64,000 nucleotides of DNA from Cervus elaphus (lineage: Eukaryota; Chordata; Mammalia; Artiodactyla; Cervidae). The notes under the pieces were generated by a model. It was not told the origin of the DNA, did no database searches, and saw only the letters and a program-made list of their open reading frames with translations. The position numbers and the translations under genes are program-made. Below are positions 31,801 through 43,068 of the stretch, piece after piece; positions within the stretch are counted from its first letter, which is position 1; each line of letters opens with the position of its first letter. The stretch lies in assembly GCF_910594005.1 (NCBI RefSeq), contig NC_057816.1, forward strand, positions 27,483,797-27,547,796. The letters are read 5' to 3'.

Positions 31801-32809
31801 AAAAAGGAAAAATTTCTTGTTTCTTTAATAAAATATGAGAATAAGAAAAGAAATAAGGCTTCTATGGAAATATAAAGCTTCAATTAGGAGAAGAAAATTG
31901 TGGTTAATTTGTTTTCAAAAAAAAACACATATAAGCACATCAAGCCATTTTTATGAACCTTATTAAAATTGTAATGCAATTGCTAACTTTGTGAATGGGA
32001 TGTTTTTTAATGTGCTCTGAGGTAATTTATATTTATTATCATGTTTCTGGCTGAAACCAAGGAAACCAAACTCTAGTGAAGAAAAATTGTATTTCTTTTT
32101 ACCTAAGCTGAGCTTAAGGGAAATAAGTAACCTTCCTTTTTCTCCGCATTTTTTCCTTTTGTAATAGAGCGTTTAAGTTTATTTGTTAGCAAGGCCTGTT
32201 CTGTGGTCAGGAAAGAGCTTGGGAGATTTGGGTATTTAATGCCAGCCAACGGAATCATGCATGGTGAAGCTGATCTAATGTTTGGCTTTCAAGAAATGCT
32301 GAACTAAGTAATCCTGCAGCCTACTAGAGATGTCTGTTAGTATAGTATATATTTCTTTTCACAATCAAAAATAAACCACAGGATTAGCTTACCTAATAGC
32401 AAACAATAAGACACAGAGTGTCAAAGAAATAAGAGACTTGAACTCTGGAATTGAATGCCAGTGACCTGTACAATTTTGTTATACCCCAGTAGGATGAACA
32501 TGGAGGGCTTTCCCTTAAGTGAAATTACAAGTCAGTGTAATTTATTTTTGGTGTCCACTAACCTCCTTGGCTCCCATTTTTCCACCTTGGCATTGCTTTC
32601 TTCCTTTTTGGCCTTTTTGATCTATGGCAATGATAAAATGATGGATATATTTACCACAGTGAACATGACTTAGTAGACAAACCTTCCCAGGACTACTGAC
32701 ATTTTTAAAGCACCAACACTCAATCCAAAAGGGGTAGCAATCTATTAGGGAAATCTCAGCAACGAGGACATATTATAAGTAGAACTGGGGCGAACAAGGC
32801 AACCGAGGC
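31801..32809. other. Unique DNA, possible conserved non-coding segment
   Basis: 31880-32380 is AT-rich and repeat-free to my reading, with intact-looking motifs (atgcaattgctaactttgtg). Short frames only (32455-32673). Conservation must be tested. Confidence 0.3.
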
Positions 32810-33025
32810 AATGGTTAATACTGACAGTACAGACTCTGTGCCAGCTCTTTGCATGCACAATTCCTTTAATCCTCACAAAAATCATATGAAACAGCTGCTA
32901 TTATTATCACTGAAATACAGGAGACCGAGGCACAGAGGAGTGAAGCAACTTGCACAGAAGACACAGCAAGTCAGTGAAAGAGCAATGTTAGGTCTCAGAC
33001 AATCTGACTCAAAATCAGTGATTGA
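32810..33025 (+). mobile_element. MIR SINE
   Basis: 'ttcctttaatcctcacaaaa', 'gagaccgaggcacagaggag', 'agcaacttgcacagaagaca' and 'caatctgactcaaaatcagt' form a nearly complete MIR core. Confidence 0.8.
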
Positions 33026-33086
33026 CATAAGCCAGGCAACATGAGAGGCACTTTGTGTTATATACAGACTCCCCTAGCCTCTGCAA

Positions 33087-33284
33087 GGCCTCCCCTGATA
33101 GCTCAGTTGGTAAAGAACCAGCCTACAATGCAGGAGACCTGGGTTTGATCCCTGGGTTGGGAAGATCCCCTGGGAAAGGAAAAGGCTACCCACTCCAGTA
33201 TTCTGGCCTGGAGAATTCCATGGACTATCCAGTCCATGGGGTCACAAAGAGTCAGGCATGACTGAGCAACTTTGACTTTCACTT
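33087..33284 (+). mobile_element. Bov-tA SINE with perfect 10-bp TSD
   Basis: Full unit from 'ggcctcccctgatagctcag' to 'gagcaactttgactttcact'. GCCTCTGCAA lies at 33077-33086 and 33285-33294. Confidence 0.92.
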
Positions 33285-33294
33285 GCCTCTGCAA

Positions 33295-33730
33295 CTTGTT
33301 GTTCTTTATTTGTTCACTTACTTAGCAACTTGGTTGAATGAATTTTGTGAAGTCCATTTCACCTGCAGTATGAGACCTGTGATATTCCTGCTCAGAAGTG
33401 TTTTCTACTTTATGTCTAGTAGCCTAAATTCCTGAGGTTCACCACTGGCTTTGCATCAGCACCTATTGGTATAAAGTTGTGCCAAAGTCCAATTGGTCAG
33501 TTAAATCCTTACTTATGACCTCTGGATATGTGTGTAGCTTGGAGATCATTTTATAATTCAGAAAGCTTACAAATTTACATCACATTCAACCAGAAACTAT
33601 AAGCTTAGAAGTTTCCTCTCTAGTCACTTCTCTGAGGGCTCAGCCTTGGACATATACAGATTTCCAACCACCAGGGATGAAGGTGACTATTTGTATGGAA
33701 TATTCTAATTCTATTATCTCCTGTGTTGCT
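33295..33730. other. Unique stretch, no recognised feature
   Basis: Nothing recognised. Confidence 0.4.
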
Positions 33731-33853
33731 TTTTTTTTTTTTCCCCCACACTACATGACTTGTAGGATTTTAGTTCCCAGACTAGGGACTGAACCCAAGC
33801 CTCAGCAGTGAAAGCATGAAGTCCTAATCAATGGACCACCAGGGAATTCCTGA
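33731..33853 (-). mobile_element. CHR-2-type tRNA SINE
   Basis: Reversed cetartiodactyl SINE: T-run, then 'ggattttagttcccagacta', 'gggactgaacccaagcctca', and head 'atggaccaccagggaattcc'. Like Bov-tA it is tRNA-Glu-derived, but it lacks the BovA body. Confidence 0.78.
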
Positions 33854-33889
33854 GGGTGATTTAAAAAAGAAAAAAAAAAAAAAACAAAA

Positions 33890-35979
33890 CTGTCTTTCTA
33901 GGCATTCCCCCAGGTTCAGAGTATCACATTGTTCAGCCATGTTTTGTTCATATATTGTCTTTAAGTCCCTTGAGCTAGAAATGTTTCCTCTCTTTGCTGA
34001 TGATTCTGTGTGTCACTCAGGGCATCCCTTCAAATCTGCCTTCATCCTGCTCTGATTGTCCTGAGTGATACAACCAAGTGTATGTGCACACTATTTCAAC
34101 TCCCCAGGGGTGAGTGCAATCTTAGGAGGGCTCTCCTTGGCCGTGTCTTTCACTCAGTTAAATTTTTGGCTGGTCTTCCATTTTTGCATGTTGTATTATG
34201 ATCATGGAACTAACTGTTTCTTAATTGCTTGGCAAAAACAGTCTCCATTATTTTCAACAGGATCTTTAGGCATGAACTCCCCCATGTTCTGTCCCAAAAG
34301 AAGCCAGTCCCTCAATTAGAGCTGTGGAAATTGAAAATGATGGTGATTATGCTGTGTTACATAGGGAAAAAATTTAACGTACACAGTTAACTCATGTAGT
34401 GAAAAGCCCTTGGTGCAAGCTCCAAGACAAGAGTCACATCAAAATTTATCTTGGGACCCGAATGAGGCCCAGCTATTCTGAGCCAGTTTTGAAGGATAAT
34501 AGGAGAATGTTAGGTAAAGAAGAATAATGCTCTTCCTGGCAGGAAAAAAAGAGGCATGAGTTATTTTCTCTTCAATGATAGGGTGAGTGTCCTTAATAAA
34601 CATACTGGTACAAGAAGGTGCTTAAAAATATTTGTTAGTTGCTTTTGGAATCATGGAAGTAGACATTTCATTGAGCAACCCTAAACACCAAGGGGCAAGA
34701 ACACAGTGTTTCATCAGAGAAGTAGGCTGACATCATTAAACACTTGCTGGTTCATGATATCTAATCATAGGAAATACATTGCCAAAAAGCTATATTGTCA
34801 GACTAAAACACACAGCCTGCCTTATGACTCGATTTATCAGTAAAAAAACAGGTTTACCTGACAGATAAATCTGTACACAGCTAGATTCAGAGAATAAGTT
34901 TGCCAACATTTTTGAGGTTCTTTCACAAATTCTGAAAGACTCTGGCTTTCCCTGATGTTCCCTCAGGAGAGGAAGGTCTGCAAGTCAAATTCAAAGATAA
35001 TGAAAGGATAAAAGTCACCAGTCTTTTTAAAAAATCTCTAATGGTACTACTCAACATAAATTTATCCAAGAAATTTTGCAAACGCAGTTAGTTCAACCAA
35101 AAACAAGATGGCCTAGATAATCCGGAGAAAGAAGTACAAACTGAGATTTTCTCTTTTGCCTGAAGATAAATTGGACCTGCCATCTAGCTAACAGATGTAA
35201 CTGATACTTTCAATCAAGGTACCGTATTTCAAGATGGAATGAGGTGTTATGGTGTGCACTTGTTCAAGCCAAAGCCCAGAGGCCCAAATTCTCAAAATCA
35301 CTTTACTTTTCTTGAGACTCTGTCTTGAAATATCTTCATGTGCAACCAGACAAGAAATTGTGCAACCTGGGGTCACTGATAGGGTTTGTTTGCATACCTG
35401 CCTTGAAGAAAAATGAGATATCAAAATTAGGTTTGGGGGTTTGTTTGCTTGCTTGTTTGATGGTATGGTGCCCTTTGGGTTGTTCCACTTAAACCAGAAT
35501 ACACAGAAAACCTGGGTCATTGTCTGGCCTGACAAATAAAATTTAAGGGGAGAGCCAGAGCCTGGTGCTGGAGGGAAAGGCAGCGTGACACTCCTAGAAG
35601 AGCTCTGGCAGATTTGGTACCCGTCCTATAGTCCGCACTATAGCTGATGGTAGCAGCTGGCTTCAAAAGACTCGAGTATTATCACTGAGGCAGCATAGCT
35701 TGGAGCATTCTAGTAGCCAAAAGCAGAGCTGCACAGATCCTGTGAGAGCTCCTATTGGTGGCAGAAGGCAGCCTACCAGATAATATTGGTTAGAAGTTTC
35801 CCTCCAACCTCCACTTGGAAGTGTGAAAGGTAGATATTTTTAATCATCCTAATATTTTATTTATTAGGAAAACAATTTAAAAAATTCCAGCAGAGGTAGA
35901 GGATTTTTCAGATAAAATAGATAGGGGCTTGACACAGACCGACCTTCAATTGAAAATTAGCTCTCAAATGGAGAGTATT
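33890..35979. other. Unique DNA, no recognised feature
   Basis: About 2 kb without recognised repeats. The 115-codon minus frame (35188-35535) and the three frames at 33831-34319 have no domain or splice context. 34840-34870 holds a short imperfect inverted repeat (caggtttacctgacagataa region). Confidence 0.4.
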
Positions 35980-36116
35980 AACAGAGGAAAGAAAAATAAA
36001 AGCCAGGCATCTCCCTTCACACTGCTGTTTTAGAGCTCAAATGCAATCACTGACAGACTAAACATATAAATAACTAGACTACATAAAAAAAGGAACTCTG
36101 CCCCCAAACCTGCAGC

Positions 36117-36218
36117 AATCAACTCAGGAAGCCAACATACTATTCACAGTAGCTAGTTCAAGAAGTCAAACTACAATCGCTAACAACTAGTTTAAGAAGC
36201 CAGATAGCAATCTCTGTA
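36117..36218 (+). repeat. Three imperfect ~34-bp tandem repeats
   Basis: Units start at about 36117, 36151 and 36185, each with a 'ctag/ctca-ttcaagaag(t/c)ca' core. This resembles U3 enhancer repeats of LTRs. Confidence 0.6.
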
Positions 36219-36305
36219 GAAATCAGGCCCACATAACCGGGAAATGATTGTTTCCTAAAATGTTGCCCCCACTTCCAACTTAGGGTCAGTTTGATACAAA
36301 TATGA

Positions 36306-36617
36306 GCTTCCTCTTGGTTCATTTGGTAAAGAATCCGCCTGCAATGCAGGAGACCCTAGTTCAATTCCTGGGTTGGGGAGATCTCTTGGAGAAGGGATAA
36401 GCTACCCACTCCAGTATTCTTGGGCTTCCCTTGTGGCACAGCTGGTAAAGAATCCACCTGCAATGTGGGAGACCTGGGTTCAGTCCCTGGGTTGGGAAGA
36501 TCCCCTGGAGAAGGGAAAGGCTACCCACTCCAGTATTCTGGCCTGGAGAATTCCATGGACTCTATAGGCCATGGGGTCGCAAAGAGTCGGACACGACTGA
36601 GCAACTTTCACTTTTCA
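36306..36617 (+). mobile_element. Dimeric Bov-tA SINE
   Basis: The first head unit ends 'ctacccactccagtattct' and fuses directly to a second complete Bov-tA starting 'tgggcttcccttgtggcaca'. The second unit is complete to 'gagcaactttcacttttc'. The junction is identical to those at 3972 and 45646. Confidence 0.85.
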
Positions 36618-36850
36618 TGAGTCCCTAACCAATTACATAGGATGCCTTACTTCTATTAGTCTACCTACAGCTTCCCCAGGCCAGCAGCCTCCTTCAGGGC
36701 AGACTTAAAACCTTATCTTTTTCCTATTATAAAGCTTTCCTACTCTTCTACCTGAATTGGAATCTCTGACAAACATAGGTGATGGTGGCTTACTTCCTGT
36801 CTACAGGGAGTTCTGAATAAATAACCTTACATTGTCTCATTTAGGTGGTC

Positions 36851-37489
36851 TTTACTTATTTCTACATCATGAATTCAAATGCTTTATAAACTAAGAAGTA
36901 ATATTAACAAATGTTATTTGTGGTTATTATTTCCATTTTGGTTCTGACTTCTCAAATTTTAGAATATAGAATTAGAAAGAACCTTTAAAATTTTTTAGTC
37001 TTAATTTTTTTTTTCAAATGAAACCACAGTAAGCCTTGCAAAGCCCAACCCCCCCGTCCCTTCTTTGCCCTTTAATTCATGCCTTGAGATGCCCACTCAA
37101 AAATAACTCATCTAGACTAATTTTCTCATTATTCATGTGAGACTCAGAGAGAAGTACCTTGCCCAGAGTCAAAGAGCCAATTAGTAGTCAGTACCCTTCC
37201 TATCTTCAATTCTCCATCAAAGATAATCTCTTGTACACATCATATCAGTGCTTTCGAGTGCTGAGAAAGCTGTATTTCCTGCCAAGTTAACTGGGCTGCA
37301 GGGATTCACAAGCTCTCTGCAAAAGCTTGAAATCAGATGGAAAGATAAAGGAATAAAAGGTAACATTTTGGAAAATAGAGAACATATATCCACGCATTTT
37401 CTGTCCAATTTTTAAAAATAATATTAGCATGTATATGTAGAGATCACCTATTTCCTTCCTTTTACTTCAAAACTAATAAGCACTTCCTT
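36851..37489. other. Mostly unique; MIR core fragment at 37120-37200
   Basis: 'ttattcatgtgagactcaga' and 'cttgcccagagtcaaagagc' recall a MIR core. Otherwise AT-rich unique sequence. Confidence 0.4.
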
Positions 37490-37560
37490 TTTCTATAATT
37501 AAAAGAGGGAAAGAAAGGGAAGGAAAAGGGACAAAGAATAAGAAGAGAGAGAAAATGCTA
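37490..37560 (+). repeat. Polypurine tract
   Basis: About 70 bases almost entirely A/G (gagggaaagaaagggaagga and following). Confidence 0.8.
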
Positions 37561-39165
37561 CGGGGAAAGCTTATCAAGAGGTGATGGAGGGTATGCTGAT
37601 GTGTTGATGTGCACAGTGCTTGGGAGAGTAACAGAGAAGATGCTGAATGACCCTGAACAGCGGGGCACATTAAACGGTGTTGATGGATTTGAGCATAAAT
37701 TGACTGAGGAAAAGTGGTTGCCATGGATAGCTTGAGCAGGGGCTCTGAATGGGTTTCTAATTGGATTAAAGGGATATGACTAGGCCACCACATTATGCTG
37801 GTCATTATGCCCCTTATCACAGTCTATATTTCCCTGGAGGGAAGAAAGAATCAGGTGGGAAATTGAGGAAAATGCAAGCCGAAGCAGAATCTTCTCTTGG
37901 CTGGATACACTTCTGGCTCCCTCTGTGACATTTTGTGTAGATTTAAGACACAATTACAATTTTGATGAGAGAGTCATTTCATTGGACTATGGAGTACATA
38001 TTTTATGTTTATCCTTTCAATGATGTATCTTTTTAAAACGATGGCTTATGAATGGGAACCAGACACATTCAAGCTATGCCAGGCTAGGTTTTCTACGGCA
38101 ATTACCCATTATTGTTGGTATGCTTTGTAGTTAATAATTCATCAAGAGTAGCCTATAATTGAGCCTCTGGATGGCAATAAATCACAGACATCTTTTCAGC
38201 AGATTTATATATTTTTTCTTTCTCAATTTAATAAACCTGTAAGGCTTAATATCTTTTTTTAAAAATTTACTCTATTGTAGAGACATGTATGGTTTCATTT
38301 TATAGGCTCCTTTTATTCTAGATTCCTTCCCCCTTCAGTGTTAAAGGAACTCGTACCAATAGAATCCTATCAGGTCAAAACTGGAAGAAACCTAAAAATC
38401 ATCTACTATTATCTCTCATTTCATTTCATGAGAAGATTCATCTTCAAAGATGCAACATGCTTAGGCCAAAGCTACAGAAACAGTGTCACATCGTGAACTA
38501 AACCTTAGGTAACCTTATAATCCCTTTAACTAAAAGGTCTAACTATGCCCCAATGAAAAATGATGTTTTAAGTTAACTGGAAAAAAATATGTGTTTATTA
38601 TGGCTAGGAATTTCATTTGGTGTCAATCTGGCATGTATGTAGTGGAAATTATGACAAAATTAAAACAAAAATGTGAATATCAAGCCCTATGAGAAGAAAA
38701 GAACAACCTATTTTCTAATCAAGCAGGCATATGTAATTTAGCTGGTAATTGACCAACAAATGGTAGGCATTGTTGTTTTTTGAGCAATTATAGAAGTCAT
38801 TTATAAGGTGGGAAAATAGCTAAATTTTTCACTTCCAAAGACGAACCATAAATCTACTTACATCTGCCTGTAGCATAGTCACCTTAAATTATGAACATAT
38901 AAGAGTCTCCCAGAGAAATGTGTATGTGTACCTCCTAAATTTTCTTAGAAATAAAATAGAAAATATCAATTTGTTTTTGGCCAAATACATTATTTACCTA
39001 ATCATGTTTATTACTTGGCTGAGAATATTTATCAAAAACCTATAATATGTAAAATGGCACTGGATTAGTCACAGGACAACCTGTATTCAGGGGGATAAAG
39101 AGCAATAATAATAATAATTACAGAGTCTCCAGAAGAAGAATCTGGGTATTATTATTTAAGGGAGC
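37561..39165. other. Unique DNA; possible conserved non-coding segment 37840-38260
   Basis: It is repeat-free to my reading, with TAAT-rich sequence (tttgtagttaataattcatc). A 115-codon minus frame (37473-37820) overlaps the polypurine tract and has no domain. Confidence 0.3.

Positions 39166-39204
<39 letters not shown>
39166..39204 (+). repeat. (CA)n microsatellite
   Basis: About 17 CA units after 'ggagctt'. Not adjacent to a SINE tail. Confidence 0.95.
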
Positions 39205-39209
39205 CACAG

Positions 39210-39392
39210 TTCCTAAATGGAGCTGCATATTAGAGTGCCCTAGTGTGCTATAAACAGAGACTGATATTTTCAGGCCCCTTTTTAGAGCTTCTAACTCTAG
39301 GTTTAGGGTAAAATCTGAGAATCTGTATTTTTCCAAGTTCTTTTGGTGACTCACATGCAGTTAGTCCACATATCCACTTTTTAGAACCATTA
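39210..39392 (+). mobile_element. MER5A-like hAT miniature element
   Basis: 'agttcctaaatggagctgca', 'tctgagaatctgtatttttc' and 'tttttagaaccattac' follow MER5A order. Diverged. Confidence 0.5.
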
Positions 39393-39499
39393 CGTAAAAT
39401 AACATTCTACTTCTCCTGAAAGCCAAAGGCATTACAGCAAGAGAGTAGTTGTAAAGCATATTTTATAGCATTTAATGTGAGAGTGAGGACTTCAAAATA

Positions 39500-39655
39500 T
39501 TATTTTATTTCCCAGAATGGTCTTGAGTGATGGGTATTGCTATCTGAATGTTCTTAATAAAGGAACTGAGCCACAGAGAGGTTAAGTAAATGGCCTGATA
39601 TCCCAAATTAAGTCCTTTGCTCTTTACATATTAGTGTGCCTCCTCATTACTACCT
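39500..39655 (+). mobile_element. MIR core fragment
   Basis: 'gaactgagccacagagaggt' then 'taagtaaatggcctgatatc' is a clear MIR core. Confidence 0.7.
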
Positions 39656-39679
39656 GTCTCCTCTTGGCCTATCTGCGTG

Positions 39680-39887
39680 ATCAGTCACTCAGCTGTATCT
39701 GACTCTGCATCCCATGGTCTGTAGTCAGCCAGGATTCTCTGCCCATGGAATTTCCCAGGCAAGAATACTAGAGTGGGTTGCTGTTTCCTCCTCCAGGAGA
39801 TCTTTCTGACCCACAAACTGAACATACGTCTCCTGCGCCTCCTGCATTGGCAGGTGGGTTTTTTACCATTGCACCACCTGGGAAGCA
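39680..39887 (-). mobile_element. Bov-tA SINE
   Basis: Reversed full unit: 'gtcactcagctgtatctgac' left, 'accattgcaccacctgggaa' right. Confidence 0.86.
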
Positions 39888-40490
39888 CTGTTTATTGGTT
39901 TATTTATGCAGCTAATATTCATAGAGCACCTACTAAGGACTGGGCACTATAACTGAGTTATATGCATGGACTATTCTCATTCAGTTTTTCTGCTTGAATT
40001 AAAATTAAAAGGCAGTCATTCATTTACGTTTTAACTTAATAAATTTTCCAGTAAAAAACTAGACCTGTGTTTAAGCAAAGACAGCTGCTACTCACCAAAG
40101 ACATTTGAGGGGCACTTAGCACCAAAACATCTCTTTAATGGCATTTCATTCTCTTGTGCTCAGTTTGGCTCTCACCATTGGCTTACCTGTCTGAGGCAAT
40201 GTGAAATTTTACTTTAATAACCAGTAGGAAACATGGGATAAACACTGGGATCAGAATGAGAATATCTACCTACTGCCCTGGTTCTGCAACTAACTAGATG
40301 TTCCTTAAACTCTATATGCTATTCCTCATATGTAAAACAAAGAAATTCAGCAAATGTTCTAATTCTAATAATCTACGAAGAGTATGTTCTTACCCACCCT
40401 GTTTTCCCTACAAAAATACACAGGCACACATTTACACTTAAGAAAAGTCAGCTGCCTGACACCTCATTTCCAAATATCTGCCAACACTTG
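39888..40490. other. Decayed L2/MIR remnants in unique DNA
   Basis: 39900-39990 (tattcatagagcacctacta) resembles a MIR/L2 end. 40235-40370 (gccctggttctgcaactaac, cctcatatgtaaaacaaaga) resembles MIR. Both are weak. Confidence 0.45.
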
Positions 40491-40504
40491 ATCTGGCAAG
40501 TTTT

Positions 40505-41607
40505 TTTTTTTTTTAATTTCTCCTTTATTTATTTTTTTTTCAGTGGGTTTTGTCATACATTGATATGAATCAGCCATAGATTTACACTTATTCCCCATCC
40601 CGATCCCCCCTCCCATGTCCCTCTCCACCCGATTCCTCTGGGTCTTCCCAGTGCACCAGGCCCGAGCACTTGTCTCATGCATCCCACCTGGGCTGGTGAT
40701 CTGTTTCACCATAGATAATATACATGGTTTTCTTTCGAAACATCCCACCCTCACCTTCTCCCACAGAGTTCAAAAGTCTGTTCTGTACTTCTGTGTCTCT
40801 TTTTCTGTTTTGCATATAGGGTTATCGTTACCATCTTTCTAAATTCCATATATATGTGTTAGTATGCTGTAATGTTCTTTATCTTTCTGGCTTACTTCAC
40901 TCTGTATAATGGGCTCCAGTTTCATCCATCTCATTAGGACTGATTCAAATGAATTCTTTTTAACAGCTGAGTAATATTCCACAGAGTATATGTACCACAG
41001 CTTCCTTATCCATTCATTTGCTGATGGGCATATAGGTTGCTTCCATGTCCTGGCTATTATAAACAGTGCTGCGATGAACATTGGGGTGCACGTGTCTCTT
41101 TCAGATCTGGTTTCCTCAGTGTGTATGCCCAGGAGTGGAATTGCTGGGTCATATGGCAGTTCTATTTCCAGTTTTTTAAGGAATCTCCACACTGTTCTCC
41201 ATAGTGGCTGTACTAGTTTGCATTCCCACCAACAGTGTAAGAGGGTTCCCTTTTCTCCACACCCTCTCCAGCATTTATTGCTTGTAGACTTTTGGATAGC
41301 AGCCATCCTGACTGGCGTGTAATGGTACCTCATTGTGGTTTTGATTTGCATTTCTCTGATAATGAGTGATGTTGAGCATCTTTTCATGTGTTTGTTAGCC
41401 GTCTGTATGTCTTCTTTGGAGAAATGTCTGTTTAGTTCTTTGGCCCATTTTTGGATTGGGTCATTTTTTTTCTGGAATTGAGCTGCTGGAGTTGCTTGTA
41501 TATTTTTGAGATTAATCCTTTATTGCTTCATTTGCTATTATTTTCTCCCAATCTGAGGGCTGTCTTTTCACCTTACTTATAGTTACATCTACCTAAAGAA
41601 ACAATAC
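40505..41607 (-). mobile_element. 5'-truncated L1 (1.1 kb) with 12-bp TSD
   Basis: A poly-T start, the reversed 3' UTR and the ORF2 C-terminus. A minus frame at 40839-41387 (182 codons, MKRCSTSLIIREMQIKTTMR onward) is the ORF2 C-terminal region, here uninterrupted. CTGGCAAGTTTT lies at 40493-40504 and 41608-41619, its T-end merging with the poly-T. It ends near 'cttatagtt', close to where the copy at 8783 begins. About 20 bases of unmatched sequence (acatctacctaaagaaacaa) sit at the 5' junction. It lacks RT and is inactive. Confidence 0.9.
40839..41387 (-). pseudogene. L1 ORF2 C-terminal fragment
   Basis: 182 codons of the ORF2p C-terminal segment, downstream of the RT domain, including YHYTPVRMA, CWWECKLVQPLW and SVEYYSAVKKNSFES. 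This segment normally follows the catalytic domains and cannot act alone. Its ATG is internal, and upstream ORF2 is absent because of 5' truncation. The open length reflects a fairly young copy, not selection. Confidence 0.8.
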
Positions 41608-41619
41608 CTGGCAAGTTTT

Positions 41620-42106
41620 ATAGATGGGGATTCAGTGACCTTCAGCTTTTATTCCAGAATCAATTGCATTTCAGCAGACTGAGAGCACCTTGCAGGGAAC
41701 AGGCCCTTTGGAAGAAATGAATATTAAAAAGAATCAGCAGTTGGAATAACTGATGGTAGATAATTGGAGTAGGGGGCAATCAAGCTAAATTCTGGGACAG
41801 TTTTCAGAAAGCTGTGCATGCAGGGTTAGTTGCTGAATCTGTCTTCTTTGGCCATGACTTTAATGACTGTACTCCATGAACCTGAAGTTCTGTAGGTATC
41901 TGAGTGAGCTTTGGGGAAGGATGGCCAAGGCCACACATTTATTCAGATGAAAAGACAAAAACATCTTGTGCTTTGCATAGATACATAAGAGCTCTTGCAT
42001 CACAGCTACTGCCAGCTATTTCAGGAATTTGAAAGCCCCGGATTCTAGAATTCACTCGGATACAAACCAACTTTGTGATCTAGAGCAATTTACTCCCCTA
42101 GATTTG
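41620..42106. other. Unique stretch, no recognised feature
   Basis: Nothing recognised. Confidence 0.4.
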
Positions 42107-42402
42107 CCCACTAGTTGACTATGTATCATGACTGATGGCTTTCCTGGTGGCTCAGATGGTAAAGAATCTGCCTGCAATGCAGATGACCTGGATTCAGTCC
42201 CTGGGTCTGGAAGATCTCCTGGAGAAGAAAATGGCAATCCACTCCAGTATTCTTGCCTGGAGAATTCCATGGACAGAGGAGCCTGGCAAGCTACAATCCA
42301 TGGCATTGCAAAGAACTGGATATGACTGAGTGACTAATACTCATACATGACTGATCCATAGACTCTTTTTCTCCACTAGTTAGCTATGTATCATGATTGA
42401 GG
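42107..42402 (+). repeat. Local ~30-bp direct repeat flanking a SINE
   Basis: 42107-42136 (cccactagttgactatgtat...) and 42373-42402 (ccactagttagctatgtatc...) match at most positions. Without the Bov-tA between them the units lie about 50 bases apart, so the duplication predates the SINE. Confidence 0.75.
42137..42345 (+). mobile_element. Bov-tA SINE with perfect 10-bp TSD
   Basis: Full unit 'ggctttcctggtggctcaga' to 'tgactgagtgactaatactc'. CATGACTGAT lies at 42127-42136 and 42346-42355. Confidence 0.9.
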
Positions 42403-42879
42403 GCAGGGTCCATGGTATTCCTGCTTACCATTGAATCCTCAGCAACTAACCCATAGTAAAAACTAAATTTGTGTTTGTTGACATAATGAAAGGGATTAGA
42501 CTTGATAGTCTCTGGGACCCAGTTCACTCCAGCATCCTATGGCTGTACCCTCTTGGGCGCATACTCACCTCCACCTAAGGCCATGCTCTAGGCCCCTCCA
42601 CTTATGCTCTGCATTGATCTCTCGGGTAAAAGTCTCTTTGAGTCAGTCTCTTCTTTCCCCTCTTAATGTCTCATTACTATACCTGTGGCCATCACCAGCT
42701 TAAATTAATTCCACTCTCAAAGGACTTCCATTCAAGACTGACCCTGTGCATTCTCATGCATCTTTCATAGTTGTGTATTATCTGTATCTTTATTTCCACT
42801 CATTCTCCTGGAGCTCTCTCTTTATACAGATCACTATAGAGCAAATTTGAAGCTACTTAAAAATTTGATAATAAGCCCG
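42403..42879. other. Mostly unique; old SINE remnant near 42480-42560
   Basis: 'gggattagacttgatagtct' followed by 'cagttcactccagcatccta' resembles an ancient mammalian SINE tail. Nothing else recognised. Confidence 0.35.
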
Positions 42880-42932
42880 GTGCTCACTTTGGCTTATTGT
42901 TGAATTTGGCAGCATGTATACTGAAATAATGA
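42880..42932 (+). pseudogene. Possible U6 snRNA pseudogene fragment
   Basis: 'gtgctcacttt' followed, after about 17 extra bases, by 'ggcagcatgtatactgaaat' aligns with the first ~35 nucleotides of U6 snRNA. The extra bases are bounded by a 'tttggc' repeat. The rest of U6 is not recognisable. This could be chance. Confidence 0.4.
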
Positions 42933-43003
42933 TAAACCTGGCATCAAAGAAAAAGCATTTTTTCTACATGAGGTATGAAGTTACTGAGAAGAAATTATCA
43001 ACA

Positions 43004-43008
<5 letters not shown>

Positions 43009-43034
<26 letters not shown>

Positions 43035-43037
43035 CAT

Positions 43038-43067
<30 letters not shown>
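43009..43067 (+). repeat. (TA)n(GA)n compound microsatellite
   Basis: About 13 TA units, then 'catagag' and about 12 GA units, ending in 'tagatgg'. Confidence 0.95.

Positions 43068-43068
<1 letters not shown>

Larger units (their letters stand above)
35980..36850 (+). mobile_element. LTR-like element split by a Bov-tA dimer
   Basis: Retroviral-LTR-like layout in plus orientation: ~34-bp imperfect repeats at 36117-36218, a TATA-like 'attataaagctttcctactc' near 36727-36747, and a polyadenylation-like 'tgaataaataacc' near 36812-36824. The dimer at 36306-36617 interrupts it. The ends are not defined and I cannot name the family. No retroviral gene is present. Confidence 0.42.

Noticed and set aside
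35188..35535. 115-codon minus frame
   Set aside because: No domain or splice context. Composition is compatible with chance.
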